From an uncultured Alphaproteobacteria bacterium (GTDB taxonomy: Bacteria; Pseudomonadota; Alphaproteobacteria; Micropepsales; Micropepsaceae), in the NCBI GenBank assembly GCA_902825865.1, contig CADECX010000030.1, positions 1 to 39,392 of the forward strand: DNA of 39,392 nt, in the 5' to 3' direction. The position numbers and the translations under genes were made by a program. The notes under the pieces are model-generated. The model had not been told where the DNA came from, did not search any database, and was given only the letters and a program-made list of their open reading frames with translations. Below, piece by piece: positions 8,755 through 16,477 of this stretch (position 1 is the stretch's first letter; the number at the start of each line of letters is the position of its first letter).

Positions 8755-10143
8755 ATGCGCCGCTTCATGGGGCTACGCTGGTTCACGATCGCCCTGATCA
8801 TGCTGGGCGCCATGGTCAATTTCCTGTCGCGCCAGACGCTGTCCATCGCCGCCCCCACCGTCATCGCCGACCTGCACATCACCACCCAGCAATATGGCTG
8901 GATCACCAGCGCCTTCCAGGGCGGCATCATGCTCCAGCCGGTGGTGGGCTATGTGATCGACATGCTGGGCGTGAAGTCGGGCTTTGCGCTGTTTGCCTTT
9001 CTCTGGTCTGTGATTTGCGCGGCGCATGGGCTGGCCGGCAGCTGGCAGGTCCTGGCCGGCATGCGCGGGCTGCTGGGCTTTGCCGAAGGCGCCTTCTCGC
9101 CCGGCGGGTTGAAAGTCGTGTCTGAATGGTTTCCGTCCAAGGAACGCGGGTTGGCGGGCGGCCTCTACAATATCGGCCCGTCTCTCGGCTCCATGCTGGC
9201 GCCACCGTTGGTCGCCTGGGCGATCTATGCCTATTCCTGGCAAATGTCCTTCGTCATTGTCGGCGCCATCAGCCTGAGCTGGGTGGCGCTATGGCTGATC
9301 TTCTATCGTCCGGTGCGCAGCCATCCCAATCTGTCGAAAGAGGAACGCGAATATATAATTTCGGGTCAGGAAGAGCGCCTGCAGAACGAAGGAGCAAAGC
9401 CCGATATCGTCTCGGTATTTCTCATGCTGTTTGCCGCCCTTGTTGTGGCGACATGCCTTCTCGTGAATTTGATTACAGCCCTCGCCATTCTAGGCCTGGG
9501 AATATTGGCTTTTCTGGGTGCGCGCCAGAGATTCAGAATCCCCACCAACCCGATCTTCGCCCAGCGCAATTTCTGGGGCATCGCGATTCCCCGCCTCCTC
9601 ACCGACCCGACATGGGGAATGCTGTCTTTCTGGGTACCACTGTATCTGACCACGGTGCGCGGCTTCGATCTCAAGCAAATCGCGCTCTATGCCTGGCTGC
9701 CATTTTTGGCGGCCGATCTGGGCTGCATCTTCGGGCCCGCCGTGGTGCTGTTCCTGCAGAAGCGCGGCGTGCATCTGATCGATGCGCGGCGCTGGGCCTT
9801 TACGCTTGGCGCGGTGATGATGATCGGCGTCGCCTTTACCGGCGTGGTCCAGAGCCCGTTGATGGCGGTGGCGCTGATCAGCCTGGCGGGTTTCGCGCAT
9901 CAAACCCTGTCGGTCACCATGATTACCATGGCCACCGATCTGTTTCCTCGCAATGAAGTGGGCACGGTGGCGGGCATGGCCGGCACTTGCGCCAATCTCG
10001 GTATCCTGATTTTCACTTACGAATTGGGGCAAAGGGTCGACCAGATCGGCTATACGCCGGTTTTTGTCTTGCTGGCGGTGCTGGACATCATCGCCGCCAT
10101 TGTCGCCTGGACCGTGATCAGAAAGCCTGTCGCACATGCTTGA
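8755..10143 (+). CDS. MFS transporter, hexuronate/sugar-acid type (ExuT-like)
   Basis: A 462-residue inner-membrane major facilitator of the anion:cation symporter group that includes ExuT, GudP and similar sugar-acid carriers. Evidence is the first helix IALIMLGAMVNFLSRQTLSIAAPTV, the loop motif GYVIDMLGVKSG, GLLGFAEGAFSPGGLKVVSEWFP after helix 3, and the C-terminal-half LLTDPTWGMLSFWVPLYL (F/W at this site is typical of ExuT relatives). GGGGAGG precedes the ATG at good spacing. The central loop carries an unusual hydrophobic stretch (about residues 219-256) long enough for one or two additional membrane segments. A small GC hairpin (8727-8740) lies just before the ribosome binding site. The context between aguA and a GH43 gene suggests uptake of glucuronate, methyl-glucuronate or a related sugar acid. 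The gene overlaps the next by 8 bp. Confidence 0.88.
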   Translation: MRRFMGLRWFTIALIMLGAMVNFLSRQTLSIAAPTVIADLHITTQQYGWITSAFQGGIMLQPVVGYVIDMLGVKSGFALFAFLWSVICAAHGLAGSWQVLAGMRGLLGFAEGAFSPGGLKVVSEWFPSKERGLAGGLYNIGPSLGSMLAPPLVAWAIYAYSWQMSFVIVGAISLSWVALWLIFYRPVRSHPNLSKEEREYIISGQEERLQNEGAKPDIVSVFLMLFAALVVATCLLVNLITALAILGLGILAFLGARQRFRIPTNPIFAQRNFWGIAIPRLLTDPTWGMLSFWVPLYLTTVRGFDLKQIALYAWLPFLAADLGCIFGPAVVLFLQKRGVHLIDARRWAFTLGAVMMIGVAFTGVVQSPLMAVALISLAGFAHQTLSVTMITMATDLFPRNEVGTVAGMAGTCANLGILIFTYELGQRVDQIGYTPVFVLLAVLDIIAAIVAWTVIRKPVAHA

Positions 10144-11773
10144 GATTGAGAATCCCATCCTGCGCGGCTTCAATCCCGATCCTTCCATTCTTCGGGTGGG
10201 CGACGACTATTATATCGCCACCTCGACCTTCGAATGGTTTCCCGGGGTGCAAATTCACCACTCCAAAGACCTGAAAAACTGGCGTTTGCTGACCCGCCCG
10301 CTACGCCGCGCCAGCCAGCTCAACATGCTGGGCGATCCGGATTCCTGCGGCGTCTGGGCGCCCTGCCTCAGCCATGACGGCGATCAATTCTACCTGATCT
10401 ATACCGACGTGAAGCGTTATGGACGCACCTCGGTCGGCGGCGCGGCGGGCGCGTCCCTGCGCGACTTCCACAATTACATGGTGACGGCCAAGACCATCGA
10501 CGGCGAATGGTCCGATCCCGTCCATATCAACAGCAGCGGCTTCGACCCGTCGCTGTTCCATGACGATGACGGCCGCAAATGGTTCGTCAATATGCTGTGG
10601 GACCATCGCCCCGGCCAGAACCGTTTCGCAGGCATCGTGGCGCAGGAATATTCGCGCAATGAAATGAAACTCACCGGCGAGCGGGTGAATATCTTCAAGG
10701 GCACGCCGCTTGGCCTGACCGAGGCGCCGCATCTCTACAAGCGCGATGGCTGGTACTATCTTTTGACGGCGGAGGGCGGCACCGCCTGGAACCATGCCGT
10801 CACCATGGCGCGGTCGCGCAATCTGCTGGGCCCCTACGAACTGCATCCGGATAAATACATTATCAGCGCCCGTAACCGCCCGGACGCACCGTTGCAGCGC
10901 GCCGGTCACGCCGATCTGGTCGAGACGCCGGATGGCGGCACTTACATCGTCTATCTTTGCGGCCGTCCCTTGCGCAATCGCGGCCGCTGCACCTTGGGCC
11001 GCGAAACCGCCATCCAGAAAATGCAATGGCGCGACGGCTGGCTCTATACCGACGGCGAGCCTGGTGTGCCGCAATTGACCACGCCGGGGCCAAAGGTGAA
11101 GGAACACCCCTTCCCGGCCGCGCCCAGGCGAGACGATTTCAATGCAGCGGAACTGGCCATCGATTTTCAGTGGCTGCGCACCCCGCATCCTGAGACCATC
11201 TTCAGCCTGACGGCGCGGCCGGGTCATTTGCGGCTTTATGGCCGCGAGAGCATCGGCAGCCTGTTCACCCAGGCGCTGGTGGCGCGGCGCCAGCAATCGC
11301 ATTGCTATAGCGCGCAGACCGTCCTGGATTTCGAGCCGGCGCATTTTCAGCAGGCGGCCGGACTGGTCTGTTACTATGGCGGCAACAAGTTTCACTATCT
11401 GCATGTCAGTCACGACGAGACCAACGGCAGGCATATACGCGTGATGTCGGCTTTGCCCGATGCCCCGATGGGCGATGCCTTTACCGCCCCCATTGCGATC
11501 CCTGCGGGCCCGGTCGGGCTGCGCGTGGAAGTCGATGAGGAGCGGCTTGCTTTCGCCTACCGGCTGGGCCAAGGCGCCTGGCAAAGGCTGCCCGAAACCT
11601 TCGACGCCTCCATCCTGTCGGATGAAGCCCAGACCCCGGGGTCGCCCAATTTCACCGGCGCTTTTGTCGGCATGGCATGCCAGGACATGGCGGGGACCGC
11701 GGCGCCCGCCGATTTCGACTATTTCACCTATGTCGAGCGCGGATTTCTCACCGATCCTTTCGCAACTGCGTAA
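10136..11773 (+). CDS. Beta-xylosidase-like glycoside hydrolase, GH43
   Basis: A 545-residue GH43 enzyme that cuts xylose (or arabinose) from the ends of xylo-oligosaccharides. The five-bladed propeller spans about residues 5-320 and begins NPILRGFNPDPSILRVGDDYY, with the general base D15. D137 (SSGFDPSLFHDDDG) is the pKa-modulating Asp and E196 (LTEAPHLY) the general acid. All three match the XynB-type beta-xylosidases of Geobacillus and Selenomonas in spacing. A C-terminal beta-sandwich from about residue 340 to the end is the usual GH43_C2 module that closes the active site. There is no signal peptide, so it acts in the cytoplasm on imported oligosaccharides. The ATG overlaps the transporter stop by 8 bp, so the two are probably translationally coupled. 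The loop YGRTSVGGAAGASLRD (95-110) appears enlarged relative to characterised enzymes. Xylosidase is favoured over arabinofuranosidase by overall pattern. Confidence 0.9.
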   Translation: MLEIENPILRGFNPDPSILRVGDDYYIATSTFEWFPGVQIHHSKDLKNWRLLTRPLRRASQLNMLGDPDSCGVWAPCLSHDGDQFYLIYTDVKRYGRTSVGGAAGASLRDFHNYMVTAKTIDGEWSDPVHINSSGFDPSLFHDDDGRKWFVNMLWDHRPGQNRFAGIVAQEYSRNEMKLTGERVNIFKGTPLGLTEAPHLYKRDGWYYLLTAEGGTAWNHAVTMARSRNLLGPYELHPDKYIISARNRPDAPLQRAGHADLVETPDGGTYIVYLCGRPLRNRGRCTLGRETAIQKMQWRDGWLYTDGEPGVPQLTTPGPKVKEHPFPAAPRRDDFNAAELAIDFQWLRTPHPETIFSLTARPGHLRLYGRESIGSLFTQALVARRQQSHCYSAQTVLDFEPAHFQQAAGLVCYYGGNKFHYLHVSHDETNGRHIRVMSALPDAPMGDAFTAPIAIPAGPVGLRVEVDEERLAFAYRLGQGAWQRLPETFDASILSDEAQTPGSPNFTGAFVGMACQDMAGTAAPADFDYFTYVERGFLTDPFATA

Positions 11774-11804
11774 GAATTCCACGCTTTTTACAAAGGCCGT
11801 CCGA

Positions 11805-11833
11805 TTTCCTAGGTTGGCAGGACCGATAGGAAA
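11805..11833 (+). promoter_or_regulatory. Inverted repeat covering the manD ribosome binding site
   Basis: TTTCCTA (11805-11811) and TAGGAAA (11827-11833) form a perfect 7-bp stem. GGT (11812-11814) and ACC (11822-11824) could extend it inward, and AAAGGCC (11792-11798) with GGCTTT (11834-11839) could extend it outward with one bulge. The 3' arm contains the only plausible Shine-Dalgarno sequence (AGGAAAG) of manD, just before its TTG start. A hairpin here in mRNA would hide the ribosome site. Function is inferred from position only. Confidence 0.45.
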
Positions 11834-11842
11834 GGCTTTGTC

Positions 11843-13054
11843 TTGTTGAAGATCGTTTCCGCCAAGGTGATCGTCACCTGTCCCGGGCGCAATTTCGTCA
11901 CCCTCAAGATCGAAACATCCGACGGCATTACCGGGCTGGGCGACGCCACCCTCAACGGCCGCGAATTGGCGGTCGCCAGCTATCTCACCGATCACCTGAT
12001 TCCCTGCCTGATCGGGCGCGACGCGCACAATATCGAAGACACCTGGCAGTATTTCTATCGCGGCGCCTATTGGCGGCGCGGTCCGGTCACCATGTCGGCC
12101 ATCGCCGCGGTGGACATGGCGCTTTGGGACATCAAGGCCAAGGCGGCGGGCATGCCGCTCTATCAGCTGTTGGGGGGCAAGTGCCGCGACGGCGCCATGG
12201 TCTATACCCATGCCAATGGCAACAGCATCGAAGAGACGATTGAGAAAGCCCAGCATTATATCGCACAGGGCTTCAAGGCCGTCCGCCTGCAATCCGGCGT
12301 GCCGGGACTGAAAGCCACTTACGGCGTTTCCAAAAACAACAAGCCTTATGACCCCGCCGATGCCGATATTCCCAGCGAATATACCTGGTCGAGCGAGAAG
12401 TATCTGCGGTCCGTGCCCGAACTGTTCAAGCGGGCGCGCGACGTTCTGGGCTGGGATGTGCATCTGCTGCACGACACCCATCACCGCCTGACGCCGATCC
12501 AAGCCGGACGGCTTGGCAAGGATCTGGAGCCCTATCGCCTGTTCTGGCTGGAAGACACGGTGCCGGCGGAGAATCAGGCGAATTTCCGCCTGATCCGTCA
12601 GCACACCACCACGCCGTTGGCGGTCGGCGAGGTTTTCAATTCCATCTGGGACTGCAAGCAGCTGATCGAAGAACAATTGATCGACTATATCCGCGCCACC
12701 GTCACCCATGCCGGCGGCATCACCCATCTGCGCCGCATCGCCGCCCTGGCCGATCTCTACAATGTGCGCACCGGCTGCCATGGGCCGACCGATCTGTCGC
12801 CGGTCTGCATGGCGGCGGCGCTGCATTTCGACGTTTCCATTCCCAATTTCGGCATTCAGGAATGGATGCATCATGCCGCGGAAACCGACGAGGTTTTCCC
12901 GCGCAGCTATAGCTATCGCGATGGCGCGCTGCATCCGGGCGAGGTACCCGGGCTCGGCGTGGAGATCGACGAGACGCTGGCGGCGAAATATCCCTACAAG
13001 CGCGCCTATCTGCCGGTGAACCGTCTGGAAGACGGCAGCATGACCGATTGGTGA
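11843..13054 (+). CDS. manD: D-mannonate dehydratase, enolase superfamily (ManD/RspA type)
   Basis: A 403-residue enolase-superfamily dehydratase that converts D-mannonate to 2-keto-3-deoxy-D-gluconate, the step after glucuronate has been isomerised and reduced. It is very like the characterised Novosphingobium ManD as I remember it: [52 protein letters not shown] and [10 protein letters not shown]. Catalytic R148 and Y160, metal ligands D211, E237 and E263, H213, and the C-terminal Trp (W403) are all present. No ATG is available; the protein starts with tandem TTG codons (11843 and 11846). Starting at the second would give numbering identical to Novosphingobium ManD. A hairpin covers the ribosome site. 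It lies 69 bp after the GH43 gene and ends 9 bp from the convergent xylB. UxaC- and UxuB-like partners are not in the window. Confidence 0.93.
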   Translation: MLKIVSAKVIVTCPGRNFVTLKIETSDGITGLGDATLNGRELAVASYLTDHLIPCLIGRDAHNIEDTWQYFYRGAYWRRGPVTMSAIAAVDMALWDIKAKAAGMPLYQLLGGKCRDGAMVYTHANGNSIEETIEKAQHYIAQGFKAVRLQSGVPGLKATYGVSKNNKPYDPADADIPSEYTWSSEKYLRSVPELFKRARDVLGWDVHLLHDTHHRLTPIQAGRLGKDLEPYRLFWLEDTVPAENQANFRLIRQHTTTPLAVGEVFNSIWDCKQLIEEQLIDYIRATVTHAGGITHLRRIAALADLYNVRTGCHGPTDLSPVCMAAALHFDVSIPNFGIQEWMHHAAETDEVFPRSYSYRDGALHPGEVPGLGVEIDETLAAKYPYKRAYLPVNRLEDGSMTDW

Positions 13055-13063
13055 TCGGGGATT

Positions 13064-13861
13064 TTAGCCCCAGCCCGCATCGATCCAGTATTCATGGCCG
13101 GTGCACATGCGTCCGTCATCGGAAGCCAGGAACAGCACCAGCGACGCGACATGATCGGGCGTAATGCGGGATTTCAGGCATTGATAGCCCACGATCTCGG
13201 CTTCGCCTTCGGGCGTGTACCATTTCATCTGGCGCGGCGTCTTCACATTGCCGGGAACCACCGCGGTGACGCGAATATTGTCGGCGCCCAGCTCGCGCGC
13301 CAGCGCCCGCGTCAAGCCTTCGATGCCGGCCTTGGCGGTTTCGTAGAGCAGCAAACCGGGCAGGCCCAGATGCCAGGAGATGGATCCGAAATTGATGATG
13401 GCGCCGCCGCCGCGCGCCTTCATGCCCGGCACCGCCGCCTTGGATGCGAACAGCATATGGCGCAGGTTCACCGCCATGCGTTCGTCCCAATAGGCTGGGG
13501 TGATGTCCTGCAAACTATGGCGGTCATCATTGCCGGCATTGTTGACCAGCACATCGATGCCGCCCAGCGAACGGATGAAGGTCTCGAGCGCGGTCAGGTT
13601 GGTCAGGTCCAGATGCTGGAAGACGGGCTTGATCGGAACATCCTTGAGACGCTCGACCAAAGCGGTGCTGTCTTTATCCAATATGTCGACGAAGATGGTT
13701 TCCGCGCCTTGGCGGGCAAATGCCTCCACCAGGCCCGCCCCGATGCCGGAGCCGCCGCCGGTCACCAGCACGCGCTTGCCCGCCAGGCTGGGATAGACCG
13801 CCGACCGCGCGGAACCGGGCGCGGCTTGGGCAGCTTTTAGGCCGGAGGGAATATCCTTCAT
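13064..13861 (-). CDS. xylB: D-xylose 1-dehydrogenase (NAD+), SDR family
   Basis: A 265-residue short-chain dehydrogenase that oxidises D-xylose to xylonolactone, the first step of the Weimberg-type oxidative xylose route. It shares long near-identical stretches with Caulobacter XylB as I remember that sequence: YPSLAGKRVLVTGGGSGIGAG, VLVNNAGNDDRH, YWDERMAVNLRHMLF, SISWHLGL, LYETAKAGIEG, VVPGNVKT and the end CTGHEYWIDAGW. The Rossmann motif TGGGSGIG is at 34-41 and the catalytic Ser160, Tyr173 and Lys177 are present. About 20 additional N-terminal residues precede the Caulobacter-like start, and the ATG at 13861 is the only one suitable. The gene lies 66 bp downstream of the LacI-type regulator on the same strand, with a promoter and operator in the gap. 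Later pathway enzymes (XylC, XylD, XylX, XylA) are not in the window. Note that xylB also names xylulokinase in other bacteria. Confidence 0.92.
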   Translation of the reverse strand: MKDIPSGLKAAQAAPGSARSAVYPSLAGKRVLVTGGGSGIGAGLVEAFARQGAETIFVDILDKDSTALVERLKDVPIKPVFQHLDLTNLTALETFIRSLGGIDVLVNNAGNDDRHSLQDITPAYWDERMAVNLRHMLFASKAAVPGMKARGGGAIINFGSISWHLGLPGLLLYETAKAGIEGLTRALARELGADNIRVTAVVPGNVKTPRQMKWYTPEGEAEIVGYQCLKSRITPDHVASLVLFLASDDGRMCTGHEYWIDAGWG

Positions 13862-13883
13862 AAGACGCTACAGCCCCAGACTG

Positions 13884-13922
13884 TTGGTTGCGCTACCAAT
13901 AGCAGCAGGTCCATCCTGTCAA
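13884..13922 (-). promoter_or_regulatory. xylB promoter with LacI-type operator palindrome
   Basis: On the minus strand a perfect -35 box TTGACA lies at 13922-13917. About 17 nt further is the palindrome TTGGTAGCGCAACCAA (13899-13884), which is symmetric except at one base pair and has the central CG typical of LacI-family operators. It overlaps the expected -10 region, where binding would block transcription of xylB. The neighbouring LacI-type protein is the natural candidate to bind it. A related sequence lies before aguA. Confidence 0.6.
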
Positions 13923-13927
13923 GGCCG

Positions 13928-15004
13928 TTAGCCCTTGCGCTTGCGTGCTTCAGGCACGGGCCCCTTCAAGGGTGCCGAGGACTCGCGTTTAACCAAGGCA
14001 AATTTGAGCATTTTCTGCACCACATCGGGCTCACCCCCGGTGCGCCGGGCCCGGATTTGCTCGACCAGCAGCCGCACCGCCTCGCGCGCCATTTCGGCGA
14101 TAGGCTGGCGCACGGTGGTCAAGGTCGGCCACACCGCGGTGGCAAGCGGCGTATCGTCAAACCCGGCCACGGACAGGTCGCCCGGCACCTCCAATCCCCT
14201 GCGATGGGCCACCGCCATGGTGGCCGCCGCCATATCGTCATTGGAGGCGAAGACCGCGGTGGGACTATCGCGATCCAGCAGCTTTTCCGCCGCGTCCAAG
14301 CCGGACCGGTAGGTAAAATAGCCTTGCGCCACCTGATCGGTGCCCACCGAAAGGCCGGCTTCGGTCATGGCCTCGACATAGCCCAGGAAGCGCTGGCCGG
14401 ACGCCGTCTGATTGGGATGCCCGTTGATGAAGGCGATACGGCGATGACCCAGTTCCAGAAGATGCCTGGTCATGGCCCGGGAGGCTTCAAAATTGTTGAT
14501 GCTGATCGAGAACAGTTCGGGCGCGGGCTTGCCCGACGCCACCAGCACGCTGGGAAGCCCTGCCTCGCGCACCGCCGCCAGAGACACTTCGGAATCGCAC
14601 AGCGGCGGCGGCAGGATGATCCCGTCGATCCCGCCCTTCACCAGCCGCCGGATGGCCTCATACTCGCTTTCGGTGCCTTCGCATTTTTCAATCACCAACT
14701 GGCAGCCGCTGAGGCTGGACTGTTCCAGACTGCCGAGCAGGAATTCGCTGAGATAGTTGGCGCTGGGATTGGCGTACAGAATCCCGACATGAATGGTGTC
14801 GGCGCTGGCCAGACTGCGCGCGGCCTGGTTGGGTGAGTAGCGCAGGGTTTTGACCGAAGCCGCCACCCGCGCCCGCGTCTCTTCCCGCACATTCGATTCG
14901 CCATTGATGACGCGCGACACCGTCATGGGCGAAACGCCGGCATGCTTTGCCACGTCATGAATGGTAACGACGCCGCCGCGGCGGCGGCTGCTCTTTTTGG
15001 CCAC
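13928..15004 (-). CDS. LacI-family transcriptional regulator (probable xylose/xylan repressor)
   Basis: A 358-residue LacI/GalR-family repressor. The N-terminal helix-turn-helix is at about 14-33 (TIHDVAKHAGVSPMTVSRVIN), followed by the hinge helix (SPNQAARSLAS, about 58-68) that inserts in the minor groove at the central CG. A periplasmic-binding-protein-like effector domain follows from about 72 to 335, with GHRRIAFINGHP, AVFASNDDMAAATM and LSVAGFDDTPLA as family landmarks. The basic KKSSRRR start and the RKRKG tail are short extensions. The gene lies directly upstream of xylB on the same strand, and candidate operators occur before xylB and aguA. It probably senses xylose or an aldouronic-acid product and represses these genes; this is inferred by analogy with Caulobacter XylR. 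The region upstream of this gene (15005-15195) shows no obvious operator. Confidence 0.9.
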   Translation of the reverse strand: MAKKSSRRRGGVVTIHDVAKHAGVSPMTVSRVINGESNVREETRARVAASVKTLRYSPNQAARSLASADTIHVGILYANPSANYLSEFLLGSLEQSSLSGCQLVIEKCEGTESEYEAIRRLVKGGIDGIILPPPLCDSEVSLAAVREAGLPSVLVASGKPAPELFSISINNFEASRAMTRHLLELGHRRIAFINGHPNQTASGQRFLGYVEAMTEAGLSVGTDQVAQGYFTYRSGLDAAEKLLDRDSPTAVFASNDDMAAATMAVAHRRGLEVPGDLSVAGFDDTPLATAVWPTLTTVRQPIAEMAREAVRLLVEQIRARRTGGEPDVVQKMLKFALVKRESSAPLKGPVPEARKRKG

Positions 15005-15195
15005 CGGTCTAAGTCCCCAATTGTGGTGGATACTGCATCATTATGCCGTTGCGGCTGATGCTTTTTCTACCCACCCTGCCCTCTGTCAGACATGTCCTTA
15101 GCAAAAGCCGGGCAAAATGGACATGCGCCTTGCGTCATTGACGAGCCCATACGCCCAGGAATATCGGTTTTTCGCGGCTTTTTCGGAATTTCGGC

Positions 15196-16218
15196 ATGGC
15201 ACGGATACTCTATGGCCAGATGGCCGACGGCACGCCGGTACATTCCTATACGATATCGGCTGACAAGGGGCTGACGGCGACCATCCTGGATATGGGCGGA
15301 ACAATTACCGCTATCGGGGTGGCGGACCGCGATGGCCATGTCCGCAATGTGGTACTGGGTCTCAAGAACCTCGCCGCCTATCAAGCCAGCGGCTGGTGGA
15401 ATTGCCTGATCGGCCGTTACGCCAACCGGCTGAAGAATGGAGTCACCATCGGGGGGCGGCACTATCCCCTGGCGCAGGATGACAATGGCGTCACCTTGCA
15501 TGGCGGGCGCGGCCAGTCCTGGGGGGCGCGGCTTTGGACCGTGACCGAGGCCAGCGACACGCAACTGCGCTTACGCCTGGTCAGCCCAGATGGCGATCAG
15601 GGCTTTCCCGGCACGGTGACGGTCGAAGTGACCTACACCGCGCAAGACGACGGGCTCAGGCTGGACTATGCCGCAACCACCGACGCGCCCACCGTGATCA
15701 ACCTCACCAATCACATCTACTTCAATTTGTCGGGGCAAGGCTCGGTGCTGCCGCAAGTGCTGCAGCTGAATGCCGACGGCGTGACCGAAACCGACCCGCA
15801 CCAAATTCCCAGCGGCAGGATCGCGCCGGTGAAAGGAAGTGCTTTCGATTTTCGCACCCCCCGCGCCGTCGGCGCGATGGTCGACAGCGATGAACCGCAA
15901 ATGGCAATCGCGCGCGGCTATGACCACAATTTCGTGCTGAACAAATCCGCGACCTGGGCGGCGCGTCTCAGCGACGCCCAAAGCGGCATCCAGTTGGAAG
16001 TGTTCACCACCGAGCCGGGCATGCAGGTCTATTCCACCAACAATGTGAGACCGGGCCAGTTCAATGCCCAAGGGGCGGAAATCCAGAAGCGCGATGGCCT
16101 GGCGCTGGAAACCCAGCATTTCCCCAACAGTCCCAACCAACCGGACTTTCCTTCAACCGAACTCATGCCGGGCCAAAGCTTCCGCTCGACAACGATCTTC
16201 CGCTTTTCCAAAGCGTGA
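15196..16218 (+). CDS. galM: Aldose 1-epimerase (galactose mutarotase)
   Basis: A 340-residue mutarotase that interconverts alpha and beta anomers of aldoses such as glucose, galactose or xylose. The family's catalytic and sugar-binding residues are visible: IGRYANRL (72-79), LHGG (H102), the acid H173 in NLTNHIYFNL, YDHNFVL (242-248) and the base E305 in LALETQHFPNSPNQPDFP. There is no signal peptide, so it is cytoplasmic. The gene is divergent from the LacI-type regulator across 191 bp. In this setting it would supply the beta-pyranose form of xylose or glucose that dehydrogenases use. The ribosome binding site before the ATG is weak. Regulation is not evident from the upstream sequence. 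Confidence 0.93.
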   Translation: MARILYGQMADGTPVHSYTISADKGLTATILDMGGTITAIGVADRDGHVRNVVLGLKNLAAYQASGWWNCLIGRYANRLKNGVTIGGRHYPLAQDDNGVTLHGGRGQSWGARLWTVTEASDTQLRLRLVSPDGDQGFPGTVTVEVTYTAQDDGLRLDYAATTDAPTVINLTNHIYFNLSGQGSVLPQVLQLNADGVTETDPHQIPSGRIAPVKGSAFDFRTPRAVGAMVDSDEPQMAIARGYDHNFVLNKSATWAARLSDAQSGIQLEVFTTEPGMQVYSTNNVRPGQFNAQGAEIQKRDGLALETQHFPNSPNQPDFPSTELMPGQSFRSTTIFRFSKA

Positions 16219-16311
16219 CGCGTGATGCTGCGCTGCGTCACCGACATGGTTGACACGCGTTAAGGATAGCGGCGCAAATCCTTCGCCGTATACAGAAGAA
16301 TGGATTAGGAA

Positions 16312-16333
16312 TTCCGCGTATATACAAGCGGAA
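16312..16333. promoter_or_regulatory. Inverted repeat in the pckA upstream region
   Basis: TTCCGC (16312-16317) and GCGGAA (16328-16333) form a 6-bp inverted repeat around a 10-nt AT-rich centre, about 145-165 bp before the pckA start. The 259-bp gap between galM and pckA also holds TTGACA (16250-16255) and TTGACG (16367-16372), but no convincing -10 partner for either. The repeat could be a regulator site or a hairpin; no regulator is known to me for it. Confidence 0.3.
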
Positions 16334-16477
16334 CTTTCAAGGGTGACTGCTTTTTAAGCTGCACCTTTGACGCATTGATTCCCGCCAGGCGCTCCTGCAA
16401 GAGCTGTCGTCATACTTTAACCAATGTTTTTCAGAATTAGTCCCCGATAAATCCAAAAAAGGGATTAGGAGTTTTCG

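Noticed and set aside
10301..12934. 877-codon minus-strand open frame across GH43 and manD
   Set aside because: Shadow of two well-supported plus-strand genes; no ribosome site or domain pattern.
15067..15564. Minus-strand open frame of 165 codons overlapping the galM start
   Set aside because: It overlaps the conserved galM N-terminus antisense and shows no recognisable protein features.
16330..16354. GGAAC before pckA as a possible EcfG promoter
   Set aside because: The -10 position after 16 nt reads TTTT instead of CGTT; too weak to call.
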